Assembly: GCF_019703515.2 (NCBI RefSeq)
Contig: NC_059359.1
Location: 2,841,001-2,905,000 of the forward strand
DNA from: Myxocyprinus asiaticus
Lineage: Eukaryota > Chordata > Actinopteri > Cypriniformes > Catostomidae
Length of the DNA stretch: 64,000 bases
Direction of reading: 5' to 3'
Shown: positions 24,444-37,643 of the stretch, in pieces
Layout of the letters: every line of letters starts with the position of its first letter
How positions within the stretch are numbered: position 1 is the first letter of the stretch
Position numbers and translations under genes: made by a program
Notes under the pieces: generated by a model
What the model was told of the DNA's origin: nothing
Database searches by the model: none
Seen by the model: only the letters and a program-made list of their open reading frames with translations

Positions 24444-24721
24444 ATTGTCCCTCTTGCCACAATACTGAACTACCCGCTGAAATGGCCGGGACCTTGTCTC
24501 GGCTCCTCGGCACAAAACCTGAATGAGTGGTTGCGAGCCAGGTCCTTTTATACCCGTATGTTCGGGGGAGTGGCATGCAAATTCCACTTGCCAATTCCCA
24601 TTGGCCTTTTTTCAAAATCAGAGGTGTTTGTGGCTCCCAAGAGTGACCCCTAGTGTCACTACATCGACACAACGTCTTGTTCCCTCCATCAGGGAACGGA
24701 GGTTACAAAAGTAACCAGGAC
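24444..24721 (-). repeat. DIRS right inverted terminal repeat
   Basis: An inverted copy of the left repeat body (GGGGAGTGGCATGCAAATTC, ATCAGAGGTGTTTGTGGCTC) with its own tip ending GAGGTTACAAAAGTAACCAG. It also carries an inverted TATA motif (CCTTTTATACCCG). Confidence 0.85.
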
Positions 24722-25072
24722 GTTTTGTGTATATTTATTTTTAATATTTTTTGGTCAATATTTACTTTTATAAAGCTATTAAAAACAAGGAGCTGGACAT
24801 TTTGGGATGATGGATGGGCAAAAAATAAAACAAAAATTAGTGGCTGTTGTAATTGTTTTGACAGTATTAAAATAAGCAAATAAATAGGCATTAGATAGGA
24901 AAAAAGATCAATAGAATGACTTTTTTTGTGTATTTTCTGTATGTAGCAAACATTTTAAGAGCACTTTGATGATTCTATTTGGAGCATTTTACACATTTTA
25001 ATTTCATTAAAATTTCAAGCGTTGTTCAAATACTGCTTGTGTTTACGCTGCAGGTCTCATGCTGGCCAAACA

Positions 25073-25109
<37 letters not shown>

Positions 25110-25567
25110 TGAGATGCAAAATGAACTCTGAAATTAACAGCTCTGGGTTTTCGCAGCTTTGCTTCTCCCTGCAGGATTCATTCGGTGAAACAGCGGAACT
25201 AATTCACAAGATTATTTGTTTCTGGTTCTCATTGTGCGAGCGAGTCATGCTCCACTTCACTTCTGAGGGAGCAATCAATAGTGCTGCTGTCTGGGGAGGA
25301 AGAGGGAACGTAAGAAACTTTTATAGGAAAAATCAACCGAAACCACTAACAAACAACAAACTGTTAGTTAAACAAAAGGTAGAGTGTTTTACCAGAGAAA
25401 TTACTTAGTGTCGATTTATAACTCTTTGTTGATCTAAAACAACAGACTATACAAATGATTTTGAGTAGTTGCTTATATTAAAAAAATAGATGTTCCTAAA
25501 CCTCGTGAGCTGCCTTTGCTGCCTACTGCCTACATAGGCAGCATCCAAACTGAAACAGAAACTTGTA
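24722..25567. repeat. Intron with a (GA)n tract and a CCTACATAGGCAGC repeat
   Basis: A (GA) tract lies at about 25076-25107. Near 25508-25556 the palindromic motif GCCTACATAGGCAGC also occurs at about 58085-58100, suggesting a shared MITE. The Tc1 element to the right starts 11 bp after it. Confidence 0.5.
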
Positions 25568-27156
<1,589 letters not shown>

Positions 27157-27690
27157 TAAGTGATAAATTGGCAACAAAAAATACAACAATAATTAAACAA
27201 GCACAATTTAACTACATACTGTATGTACAATTGCCCAATATCCTATTGAAGCAGGAAGATATTTTTTGCTTACTGTTTCATGAATCCTGAGGATTCGAAC
27301 AAGCTAATCATTTCACATGCTTTTGGCATACTATATAGTATGGAAGTATGTACATTCGGTCGTGGTGTGTTTTGCCTCTACCATCATAACTAACCTGAGT
27401 GCCTCACCAGGGCCAAGTTTCTCCCAATCCATCTGTGCACTGGCTCCAGTTACTCATCTAACTGGTATTAGCGCAAGAATCAGTTAATTAAATTTGCCTG
27501 CAGCTGTCAGTGTGAGCTGGTGGGTTTATAGAAGCCAGGTGGGCGGCAGAGGTGCCAGAACGCTACACTTTTTCACAGAAAAGACGGCGGTACGAGAAAT
27601 AAAAGGTACGATTTGCAACATATGGCTTTTGTGAATGGATGCGTAAAGAATTGGGGTTGCAGACAGGTGTATGCTGTGTTGGGTGCTCAC
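27157..27690. other. MAN1C1 intron next to the exon, no element recognised
   Basis: 27370-27560 looks single-copy and moderately GC-rich (for example GCCTCACCAGGGCCAAGTTT). It may be conserved intronic DNA; this is a guess. No coding exon is seen other than the one at 27691. Confidence 0.4.
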
Positions 27691-27785
27691 CTGCCCAGGT
27701 TAATGACTCCTCTGGGAATGCCGGTGGGCGTGTTGAAGGCGGGTAACAGCTTCTCGCCCAACTCTAACACCTTTTGTTTAAATAT
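27691..27785 (-). CDS. MAN1C1: MAN1C1 internal exon (GH47 catalytic domain, ...AFNTPTGIPRG...)
   Basis: This is the most 5' exon seen, 95 nt. It starts in phase 0 after an acceptor with a pyrimidine tract (ttttatctttcag) and ends with two bases of a serine codon before a GTGAGC donor. It encodes IFKQKVLELGEKLLPAFNTP followed by TGIPRGVINLG. This helix-turn segment of the (alpha/alpha)7 barrel is strongly conserved in Golgi mannosidases, and the RGVINLG ending favours MAN1C1. The preceding exon, expected to encode the GGLLSAYYLTGEE-type motif with a catalytic Glu, was not found in the 36 kb upstream, so the 5' intron is very long. Confidence 0.93.
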
Positions 27786-27973
27786 CTGAAAGATAAAACA
27801 GAAGAAAAAAAATTGAGAATAATTGTAACATATACAATTTATAAATGATACTCACACTCCCTCAAAGGAATTTAAAGTGCATTTAAAGAAATAGTAATTC
27901 GTTATTTTTTAAGTAGTAACACAATAATTTCAATGCCAGGGTGTCTCATCTGCAAAACATGTAGTTTTTTTAA

Positions 27974-28580
27974 AGGTATAGTTCACCCAATAATGAAAAT
28001 TCTCTAATCATTTACTCACCCTCATGCCATCCCAGATCCAGACTTTCTTTCTTCTATTGAAAACAATTGAAGATTTTTAGAAGCATATCTCAGCTCTGTA
28101 GGTCCATACAATGCAAGTGAATGGTGGCCAGAACTTTGAAGCTCCAAAAAGCACATAAAAGGCAGCATAAAAGTAATCCATACGACTCCAGTGGTTTAAT
28201 CCATATCTTCAGAAGAGATATGATATGTGTGGGTGAAAAACAGATCAATATTTAAGTCCACTTTCACATTCTTCTTTTTTTTTTTGGTGATTCGCATTCT
28301 TCGTGCATATCGCCACACACTGGGCAGGGAGGAGAATTTATAATAAAAAAGGACTTTAATCTGGAGTCGTATGGATTACTGTTATGCTGCATTTATGTGC
28401 TTTTTGGACCTTCAAAGTTCTGGCCACCATTTACTTGCATTGTATGGACTTACAGAGTTGAAATATTATTTTAAAAATCTTTGTTTATATTCAACAGAAA
28501 AAAGAAAGTCATACACATCTAGGATGGCATGAGGGTGAGTAAATGATGAGAGAATTTTCATTTTGGGGTGGACTAAACCT
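27974..28580. mobile_element. Complete TTAA-target palindromic MITE
   Basis: The ends are AGGTATAGTTCACCC and GGTGGACTAAACCT, with TTAA at 27970-27973 and 28581-28584. Long inverted arms share CTCATGCCATCCCAGAT/ATCTAGGATGGCATGAG and GTGGCCAGAACTTTGAAG. The length is 607 bp, with no coding potential. It is the cleanest copy of the family in the window. Confidence 0.88.
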
Positions 28581-28584
28581 TTAA

Positions 28585-29276
28585 GCTGCACGCTGGCTTT
28601 AGTTTTTATGTGTTTCCTCTGCTGGGCTAGTCGGAGATGCTGTCAGCGGGCAGTTATGGAAAAAAAGAGCAACAAAAATTCCACCCAAACTGAATTCCAA
28701 AGGGATGATGGCTTTGTTTTCCATGGAGAGCGGCAGTAGACTGAAAATGCAGGCGTGCTTTTGTTGTGACCGCTGACAGTTGTGGTGGTATGGCTCATGT
28801 AATTATGGTGTGTGTATTACAGGCAACACAACACAACAGCACTGGTGAAGCTGTGGGGAGCCGGGCTGATCAGTCCAGCACAAAAGACGTGTTTTACCCA
28901 TTAGACACTTTAGTGTCCTTGGCCACAATGTCTGCTGTTTACTCAACAAAGACATGCGACAAAGAGAGACAGAAACACACAAACAAGACAGAAAATGAAG
29001 AGACTGAAAGCCAGAAGAAAAATCAAAGACAGGATCCTGCTGACTGGGGAAAAGTGAAATAATATTGGTGAGGTTTAATTAAAGCAAACGGTTTTTTACT
29101 GTACAAAACACTTGCAGCGGTGTACGGACTACTTCATTTTGTTTATGTAGCAGTTGTACTATCATGCATACTGTATATAGTCTACAGGGTGAGCATTCTT
29201 GTGCTAAAAAAGATAGACGCAGTGCAAGAAAAGAGAATGCATGTGTCTCGAGATTGAACAGCATCTTAAAAACGTG
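28585..29276. other. Intronic sequence, no gene
   Basis: A 98-codon open frame at 28766-29062 has biased, low-complexity C-terminal wording and no domain; I do not accept it as a gene. No element ends were recognised. Confidence 0.5.
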
Positions 29277-29504
29277 GTGCTCCCGTACGGAGCCCCTTTA
29301 GAGGACAGGGCGGGATCTTTTTTTCTGTTTTGCGTGCCCTCGAAATAAATTTACCATGATTTTACAACAGTAACCAGTAGTGAAACCACAGTGATTATAA
29401 AGGAAGGCAAAAACTATGGTAATAAAAATCATAATTTTGTGGGTATCATGGTATTACTATGCAAATATCATAGTTTAACTATGGTTTTACTATAGTAATA
29501 TATA

Positions 29505-29790
29505 TAGTTAACAACATTAGTTAAAATGAACTAACAATGAATAATACTTTTACAGCATTTATTAATCTTGGTTAATGTTAATTTCAACATATACTGACAC
29601 ATTTTAAAAATCAAAAGTTATGTATGTTCATATTAGTTAATGCATTATGAATTAACATAAACTTACAATGAAAAATGTTATTTTTATTAACATTAACAAA
29701 GATGAATAAATGCTGTAAAAATATATTTTGTTCATAGTTAATGATACCTAATGCATTTACTACTGTAACCTTATAATAAAGTGCTACCGA
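29505..29790. mobile_element. MITE (AACATTAGTTAA / TTTACAGCATTTATTAATCT family)
   Basis: Shares TACTTTTACAGCATTTATTA and ATGCATTTACTA with the copies at 63509-63808 and, more decayed, about 1074-1290. The ends are GTTAACAACATTAGTT and ACCTTATAATAAAGTGCTA. Non-coding. Confidence 0.65.
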
Positions 29791-30237
29791 TATTGCAGAC
29801 TGTAGTAACCGTAGTTTTTGGGGGTAAACATTTTTTTTTTTTTTACGGAAACCATGATTTTATTATAGTAATATTGCAGTAACTATTAAAAGTAAAGAGC
29901 CCCTTAGAGGACAGGGTGGGAATCTTTCTTCTGAAATAGTTTTGCGTTCTCTCGCAAAATATTTGCATTCCCTTGCAATAAATTTACCATGGTTTTACTA
30001 CAGTAACCATATTTTAACCTTGATATTAGTAGTAAAACCATAGTAATACAGAAAAATTTTAACTATGGTAATATAAATCACAATTTTGTGGTTATTATGG
30101 TTTTACTTCAAATACAATGGTATTTAAGCTAAAAAAAATGTTTTAAATTGTGTAAAACAATTAAGAGAATGTTTAAAATTGAGGTGTTTAAAAAGTATGA
30201 AAGAATGGGTTGACAGGAACATTTTATTATGTATATA

Positions 30238-31822
30238 CAGGTGCATCTCAATAAATTAGAATGTCGTGGAAAAGTTCATTTATTTCAGTAATTCAACTCA
30301 AATTGTGAAACTCGTGTATTAAATAAATTCAATGCACACAGACTGAAGTAGTTTAAGTCTTTGGTTCTTTTAATTGTGATGATTTTGGCTCACATTTAAC
30401 AAAAACCCACCAATTCACTATCTCAAAAAATTAGAATACATCATAAGACCAATAAAAAAAACATTTTTAGTGAATTGTTGGCCTTTTGGAAAGTATGTTC
30501 ATTTACTGTATATGTACTCAATACTTGGTAGGGGCTCCTTTTGCTTTAATTACTGCCTCAATTCGGCGTGGCATGGAGGTGATCAGTTTGTGGCACTGCT
30601 GAGGTGGTATGGAAGCCCAGGTTTCTTTGACAGTGGCTTTCAGCTCATCTGCATTTTTTGGTCTCTTGTTTCTCATTTTCCTCTTGACAATACCCCATAG
30701 ATTCTCTATGGGCTTCAGGTCTGGTGAGTTTGCTGGCCAGTCAAGCACACCAACACCATGGTCATTTAACCAACTTTTGGTGCTTTTGGCAGTGTGGGCA
30801 GGTGCTAAATCCTGCTGGAAAATGAAATCAGCATCTTTAAAAAGCTGGTCAGCAGAAGGAAGCATGAAGTGCTCCAATATTTCTTGGTAAACGGGTGCAG
30901 TGACTTTGGTTTTCAAAAAACACAATGGACCAACACCAGCAGATGACATTGCACCTCAAATCATCACAGACTGTGGAAACTTAACACTGGACTTCAAGCA
31001 ACTTGGGCTATGAGCTTCTCCACCCTTCCTCCAGACTCTAGGACCTTGGTTTCCAAATGAAATACAAAACTTGCTCTCATCTGAAAAGAGGACTTTGGAC
31101 CACTGGGCAACAGTCCAGTTCTTCTTCTCCTTAGCCCAAGTAAGACGCCTCTGACGTTGTCTGTGGTTCAGGAGTGGCTTAACAAGAGGAATACGACAAC
31201 TGTAGCCAAATTCCTTGACATGTCTGTGTGTGGTGGCTCTTGATGCCTTGACCCCAGCCTCCGTCCATTCCTTGTGAAGTTCACCCAAATTCTTGAATCG
31301 ATTTTGCTTGACAATCCTCATAAGGCTGCGGTTCTCTCGGTTGATTGTGCATCTTTTTCTTCCACACTTTTTCCTTCCACTCAACTTTCTGTTAACATGC
31401 TTGGATACAGCACTCTGTGAACAGCCAGCTTCTTTGGCAATGAATGTTTGTGGCTTACCCTCCTTGTGAAGGGTGTCAATGATTGTCTTCTGGACAACTG
31501 TCAGATCAGCAGTCTTCCCCATGATTGTGTAGCTCTAGTGAACCAAACTGAGAGACCATTTTGAAGGCTCAGGAAACCTTTGCAGGTGTTTTGAGTTGAT
31601 TAGCTGATTAGCATGCCACCATATTCTAATTTTTTGAGATAGTGAATTGGTGGGTTTTTGTTAAATGTGAGCTAAAATCATCACAATTAAAAGAACCAAA
31701 GACTTAAACTACTTCAGTCTGTGTGCATTGAATTTATTTAATACACGAGTTTCACAATTTGAGTTGAATTACTGAAATAAATGAACTTTTCCACGACATT
31801 CTAATTTATTGAGATGCACCTG
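30238..31822 (-). mobile_element. Tc1-like transposon with ~200-bp near-identical inverted repeats
   Basis: It begins CAGGTGCATCTCAATAAATT after TA 30236-30237 and ends with the inverse (AATTTATTGAGATGCACCTG) before TA 31823-31824. The inverted repeats at 30238-30438 and 31622-31822 differ at only a few positions by eye. The length is 1585 bp. The transposase lies on the minus strand between them. Confidence 0.92.
30518..31522 (-). pseudogene. Tc1-like transposase, full length apart from one in-frame TGA
   Basis: A single frame of 334 codons runs from MGKTADLTVVQKTIIDTLHK to ...VIKAKGAPTKY, broken only by TGA at 30956-30958. There the family has tryptophan (MI-stop-GAMS against the usual MIWG), so one G-to-A change explains it. 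Features are an N-terminal helix-turn-helix (AGCSQSAVSKHVN), a basic stretch (GRKKCGRKR), the first Asp in LFSDESKF, the second in QQDLAPAHTAK and the Glu in DLKPIENLW, with 34 residues between the last two (DD34E). No frameshift is present. Confidence 0.92.
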
Positions 31823-32154
31823 TATGTTTGTATAAATGCATATGTGTCATGTAGAAATTAAGCTATTTTTAAAGTTTGATTTGAATAATTTATTCGTTAG
31901 GGTGAAAATAAATGTATAAATGTTATTTAGCCATTTTGCTCTTATTTTTTTCTTTATATTTTCCTTATGAGTTGTGCATAGAACTGTAAATGGAAATATT
32001 TAAAGAGAGAATATAAACTAGAGAGGTAAGAAGAGTAGGCATAATAATAAAAAATTAAAAAATTCCCGCCCTGTCCTGTAAGGGGCTCCGTACTCCAGCA
32101 CTCAGCGCTTAAAAAGTAAAAAAATACAAAACAAGACACAACAGTCAAAAACAT

Positions 32155-32890
32155 CTATCTAGCACATTTACATAGAAAAACAATGTAAAAATAGTGAACA
32201 CTGATGAATAAAATGTGTTCTGTGTAAACAGACCCGAACACCAACTTGGCTACAGGTATTAGCTGGGCCTCCACCCATGTATTTTTAAGTAAATTTGGTT
32301 GTATTGCATAAAAAATGCCGGATGAACTCATCGAGACGCAAATATAATTTCCAAAATGCACATGCGCTCGCTTGAGGCGGATACATTTTTTATAAGATAA
32401 GACGTCAAGAGCAAAAACTACAATGGAAAAAAAAAAAATCTGGAAATATTCCAATAGAATTCGGAATGTGTCGCGAATATAGTCGCGCATCAAAAAAGTC
32501 ATGTGACTGTCTCAACAAGCCAATTCAATTAGAGAATAGTTAGAGAAGTTGCTCTGTTTATTCTAAAATGCCGGACACAAAGCATGTCATCAAAATGATT
32601 GTTTATTACATCCCAGAACTGTGTGACGCGTTCACTCCCACACATAAGCATTTGCTTCTGAACACTCGAAAACAGAATTCGTCTGAGCGGTTTGTCTGTG
32701 TGCTCTAAACTGAAATTTAATAAAAGATCTACCGTGGCTTCAACTTCCATTTATATTTCTGTTTTGTGCCAATACCCCCAGAAGTGATGATTTCATCCTC
32801 ATAAACAAATGGGATAGAAATGCTGCTATATTCGCAAATTATTTTGGAATATTCCGATTTTGCACATAGTAAAAATTCGTAAATTGGATT
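32155..32890. repeat. Unclassified AT-rich repeat with inverted GGAATATTCC motifs
   Basis: TGGAAATATTCCAATAGAAT at 32442 and GGAATATTCCGATTTTGCAC at 32848 suggest inverted arms around a region with TGTGTGACGCGTTCACTCCC. Open frames here (such as 32155-32502 minus) have no domain. Confidence 0.35.
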
Positions 32891-33265
32891 GAAACATAAC
32901 TACTGGTTGATTAAATCGATGGTTCATCTAACTGAAGAAAAAAAAATAAAATAAAATAAAAAATAAATAGAGATATTTATTGAATATTGCCCAAAGGCTT
33001 AAAATATTGAGATATCATTTTGTTAGCCGCATCACTGAGCCTTACAATAAAGGTGTAAGAGATAAAGCATTTGTCAGAGCCACAGCCCAGCAGTTAGCAC
33101 ATATGCTCCAACACGTTAAGGCCAAAAAATTCTTAACTCAAGTATGTGATGCTTGTAGCTATGCAAGATCGACTTTGTGTTTTATTGCGTTCTAAAATGT
33201 GCCAGACTGCAATTCATAACACAACACAAGTAAACGTCACATTCTCAATGTTGCCACAAGGGGCA
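32891..33265. other. Intronic sequence, nothing recognised
   Basis: An AAATAAAATAAAA run lies near 32940-32970. The 71-codon frame starting at 32980 is not supported by any feature. Confidence 0.4.
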
Positions 33266-33273
33266 CTATAGTG

Positions 33274-33769
33274 CAGGGGTTTTCCAACTAGGGTCTGGGG
33301 ACCCCTTGGGGTCCTCAGGGGGGTGTTAGGGGGTCCACGAAAAATGTAATAGAATTTCTTAAAAAAAAATAACAAAAATAACAAATTGGCCATTATTACT
33401 GTTTCATACCGTTTTCTAAGGACTACAAATAAATTTGAATAGAATAGAATATGTTTTTCTTCAGGTTTTTACATGTGACATTACTCTAATAGTGGGTAGA
33501 GAATATTTATTTAAAAGTAAATATTTTCCAGATATTTATTTATTTCGGAAATTATATTTATTTATTATACAGTAACAATATATTATTTAATGCAATATGA
33601 TTTATTTCATAATTATTTCCAATATCATGCTTACTATTTTTTTCTCATACAGTATAAATGGGTCTTCACACATGCAAATATGTTGCCTTTTTAGTTTTTT
33701 GGAAGGGGGTCCCTCACAAAAGGGATCATCATATTTGGGGGTACTTGGAATCAAAAAGTTTGAAACCTG
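33274..33769. mobile_element. Non-autonomous hAT element
   Basis: Ends CAGGGGTTTTCCAACTAGGG and AGTTTGAAACCTG. The 8-bp duplication CTATAGTG / CTATAGCG at 33266-33273 and 33770-33777 has one mismatch. The interior keeps GGGGACCCCTTGGGGTCCTC near one end and AGGGGGTCCCTCACAAAAG near the other. 496 bp, non-coding. Confidence 0.75.
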
Positions 33770-33777
33770 CTATAGCG

Positions 33778-34890
33778 GACATCACACTCTTAGGAAAAAA
33801 AAGGTTCTTTAGGGTTCTATATAGAACCCTAGGGTTCTTTACTCAGCTCCAAAGAACACTTTTTGCCAAAAAGGTTCTATTTACAAAAGTTTACAAAAAA
33901 AAGAACCATTTTTGCACAAAAGAATTCTTTAGGCTAACAATTATTTGAGGTAAGAATGTATGTGTAATTTACATCATTAAAAGTTTTATTTATAAATAGT
34001 TTTGAACACTACACTACTTTTGCATTTCATAGTGCAAAAAATAAATAAAAATAAAAATAAAAATAATAATAATTTAAAATGTACTTCTTCAGCTTTTTGT
34101 TTGATTTAAAAAGGATAAATGACAGGTGATCAGATCCAGTGTCCTTTCTCTTTAAGATGACTGTTTATCTCAATATACAGTCTCTGGTACAGTCTATTCT
34201 TGAAACATAATTCCACAACAGATGCATAAAATTGTGTTTATTATAAACAGCAAACAGCTTGAGCATGTCCTGCGCTTATTTATTAATGTTATACTGCAGC
34301 TAATTGGACTTTTAGCTTATGTGTAAATTGTGCTATTTATTGTTCGTGTTGCTGTAAATGCAAACTATTAAAAAATGCATACTAAAGAATATTTAAATGT
34401 GTTTTATATGGTTATTTCACTTTCTTTGTGACATAGTATCTACATGAACTATTTAATTCACACATCCATTAAACGTTATTTTTGTAATAAAACAAAAACT
34501 AAATCTAAAAAGTAAACAATAACCAAATGTTATGATTCCATTTTGGGAATCCCTGAAAGGTTCTATATAGAACCTTTTCACGTGGCTCAAAGTATCCTTA
34601 AAAAGGGTTCTATATAGAACCTTTTCACGTGGCTCAAAGAACCTTTCAAAAGGGTTCTATATAGAACCTTTTCACGTGGCTCAAAGATTCCTTAAAAAGG
34701 GTTCTATATAGAACCTTTTCACATGGCTCAAAGTATCCTTAAAAAGGGTTCTATATAGAACCTTTTCACGTGGCTCAAAGAATCCTTAAAAAGGGTCTTA
34801 TATAGAAACTTTTAGGGGTTCCAAATATGAAGCGAGCGATAGAACCCTTTTGAGTTTTAAATGGAACGCTTTCTTCAAAGTGTGTAGAGT
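33778..34890. mobile_element. Fold-back element with GGTTCTATATAGAACC palindromes
   Basis: The left end ACACTCTTAGGAAAAAAAAG is roughly mirrored by CTTTCTTCAAAGTGTGTAG at the right. The self-complementary GGTTCTATATAGAACC occurs at both ends, and the right half is a tandem array. It abuts the hAT element directly. Confidence 0.65.
34551..34800. repeat. 47-bp tandem repeat, five units
   Basis: Each unit holds GGTTCTATATAGAACC, then TTTTCACGTGGCTCAAAG and ATTCCTTAAAAA. There are five consecutive units with few differences. The CACGTG inside is an E-box sequence, lost in one unit (CACATG). Confidence 0.85.
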
Positions 34891-36460
34891 GAAATGACCA
34901 CTTCTACGGTGAGTTTTCTCTTTTCAAGTCAACTACTGTCATGATGGAGGAACAGTTTGAAGTGAATATTGCTGCGCAAGTAAGTTAAAGTCAATATATT
35001 TATACTAACCTGAATAATAGCACATCTAGTTCAATGGCACAAACTTTCGAAGGTAACTCTATCGCCCCCTTGAGTACTGAGGTTTGTTATCGCCACAGTA
35101 GTGCAAAAATACACGTTAAGCATTGGCAAAGTGTTGGCCAAACACTTGAATCTGCGTACTTATACTTGTGTAAAGTATGTTTACTGTCTTAAGCTGAAGT
35201 ATATGCAGGCAATTAAAGTTTAAATCTGACTTGCAACATTTCACAATCCCACCCACTTCTTTTCCTGATCATTTTCTGTCCACTCTCTACTCTACTGTGA
35301 ATAAAAATTGCAAAAAGAGACAATCCTGATCCGACTCCTCCTAAGTCTATCATCTAATCACTGTTTTATCATTGCAAGTACTTGCATTGCAAAGCTTCAC
35401 AGTGTGAAAGGACAAACAGTGTGTATCATGAACTGAACAAATACAGAGGTAGATGACATTGCAGCTTTGATGTGGCGGCACGCTTGTTTCACATTTTGGC
35501 AGAACAAAGGCACCTCATGACATGGATCTATCTAGCATCTGTTTATGAGCTTGTAAATCAAGAGTTTTTGTTCCCCATGATGTTCGGGCTGAGCATGTGT
35601 TGCATTATTTATGGCGTGATGTATTTTTTTCAGTGCTAAAGAAAATAATCAAATAAATTAGACAGAGAAACTCAATAGCCATATATGTGGCATCATTTCT
35701 AAAGAAAGCAAGATACAGACAAATTCTCTGTTTGTTTTGCGTCATGTGCAAGCCGCTCCTGCTTATGCAATCGTATTAAAGGTTATCTCGATGTAGAGAA
35801 AAAAACATCACCCATAATGTTTCCTCCTCGCCTAATTAGCACCGTGTGGGATGCATATGTGTCTGAGGATGTTCCAGGCTCAATTACGCTGTTCTAGGGT
35901 GCTTCAGCTGAGACATGAGGAGGAGAGAATTAATGATTGACACACAGGGTAAACATCAGTCATAACTGATGATATACAGTGAATCTCACAAAGCCTGTCA
36001 AGAACACATCAAGGCCTCATTTAACCCCAAAATTAAAAAATAAATAAAAAAAATGTTTATTTTGTGTAGAAAAAATGCAGCCTATTTTAGGGCCATTTAG
36101 GTTTTTTGCATAATGACACTATCTTTATGAAAAAGTCAACATGAAATCAAAATGTACCCTATTTACTTTACTATTAATTAATAGACATTCTTGGTCTTAT
36201 TAAGAATAAATCAAAGATGAAAAAAAAACATCTTCATAATTTTTCATCAAAATGCAAAGATTTTGTAAATGTAAAGACCTCCGCTGACATCACCAATCAC
36301 TCTTGTTTTTAACCCCACCCCTCCAATTAGATTTCAAGATCCAATCAATTCCTAACTGATCAAATTGGATTGGATGGACATTGACATTAAGCATAAATAC
36401 TGTAAAGCAAAAACGAGTGTGACATTTTTTGATAAAATATTTAAATTCTTAAGTATTTAT
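34891..36460. other. Intronic sequence, candidate conserved non-coding block
   Basis: No transposon ends or exon. 35740-35950 stands out as mixed-composition, repeat-free sequence (CCTCGCCTAATTAGCACCGT, GATGTTCCAGGCTCAATTAC), the kind of stretch that is often conserved in fish introns. This is an inference from composition only. Confidence 0.35.
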
Positions 36461-36465
36461 ACATC

Positions 36466-37065
36466 ATGGTAGTATTTGCTGTACTGCCTACATACACATA
36501 CACACAGTATATTATAACATTAAATTATTTTAACACCTTTGCAACACATTTGCATACTATGTACAGCATGCATACTGCATACTGCAGAACTAGTATGGCT
36601 AGAATGGTCGTATGCTATTTTGAACATCCAGTTATTTTTTTGCATAAAGAAAATTCACAATCTGTATGCAGTATACACAGTATAAACCAGTATACATTAC
36701 TGGTATGAGTAATATGGCAGTATACTGTTTTTAACTATCCAGGTGTTCTGTGCATTCTGAATATTTGCGTATTACACACAGTATATAGTACATACTGTTT
36801 AAATAGTATGCAGAGTATGGATCTATTATATTTTGAACAGCTGGTGGTTATATGCATACAGAACTTATAGTAAACATGCTGCATACTGCAGAACTAGTGT
36901 AGCTACAATGGTAGTATGCTATTTTGAAGGTATTTTCCAGGTTTTCTTGGCATACAGAAAATTCACATACTATGCACAGTATACATAGTATAAACTCCAC
37001 TGGTATGTGTAATATGGAAGTATGCTATTTTTAACATCATTATGGTGTTTTAACAGGTAAAAAAA
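36466..37065. repeat. Internally duplicated GCATACTGCAGAACTAGT repeat
   Basis: The block GCATACTGCAGAACTAGTAT...GTATGCTATTTTGAA occurs at about 36578-36640 and again at 36878-36925. Between and after are many AGTATAC/GTATACT motifs. It is probably a decayed DNA element; its ends are not defined. Confidence 0.5.
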
Positions 37066-37387
37066 AATACTGTATTAAAGAGATGGAATGTAATGAGAAT
37101 CACTACTGAGAATAATGAGAATTCAACAAACATAACAAAATAATAATAATAATATCGATTATTATTATTGTTATTATAATATAAATATTTATATATTAAT
37201 ATTATATATCTATCATAAAAATAACACTTTAAAAAAATGAACTCAATTAATCATGTCCCCGGACCGTAATAAGGAATATTCCTTATATCTGAGCAATTCA
37301 TGCTTGGAGTACCACATGTTTTCTCCAGGGGGCAGTAAGCGGCACACCAGCTGTATAGGCAACACACAGCTTATACAGAGAACAAAC

Positions 37388-37572
37388 TAGGGATGGGTGA
37401 TACCACTTATTTTCTTTTCGATCTGATACCAATAATTTAAAGTCCAATATCGTTGATACCGATACCAATACTGATACCTCTATTAAATAGATTTTTTTGC
37501 TATTTCTTGGGATAAAATGGGTAATTTAAAATATTATTTTAGTCAAAATTCAAGTCATTATTATATATTATA

Positions 37573-37643
<71 letters not shown>

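Larger units (their letters stand above)
21102..24721 (+). mobile_element. DIRS-type tyrosine-recombinase retrotransposon, internally deleted
   Basis: All structural parts of a DIRS element are visible. The inverted terminal repeats have non-identical tips (left 21102-21290, right 24444-24721). An internal complementary region at 24340-24443 reads as the two outer tips joined and inverted. The pieces between are gag-like, a fragment of RT/RNase H end, and a tyrosine recombinase frame. As expected for DIRS there is no target-site duplication. The total is 3.62 kb including a 0.4-kb SINE, whereas complete relatives are about 5-6 kb, and the reverse transcriptase core is missing. Confidence 0.88.
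29277..32101. mobile_element. Composite DNA element with GGAGCCCC termini, holding nested insertions
   Basis: The left end CGGAGCCCCTTTAGAGGACA at about 29288 is mirrored by TGTCCTGTAAGGGGCTCCG ending at 32090. A second, direct copy of the left end occurs at about 29896 (GAGCCCCTTAGAGGACAGGG). Between are CCATGGTTTTACTACAGTAA-type repeats, a MITE (29505-29790) and a Tc1 element (30238-31822). Superfamily and exact ends are uncertain. Confidence 0.6.

Noticed and set aside
24396..24721. Separate MITE with ~47-bp inverted ends
   Set aside because: It looked like an independent element, but the first 'inverted end' is half of the DIRS internal complementary region and the rest is the DIRS right terminal repeat.
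28766..29062. 98-codon plus-strand frame
   Set aside because: No homology recognised, low-complexity Lys/Glu/Gln end, no splice or promoter support; it lies in a large intron.
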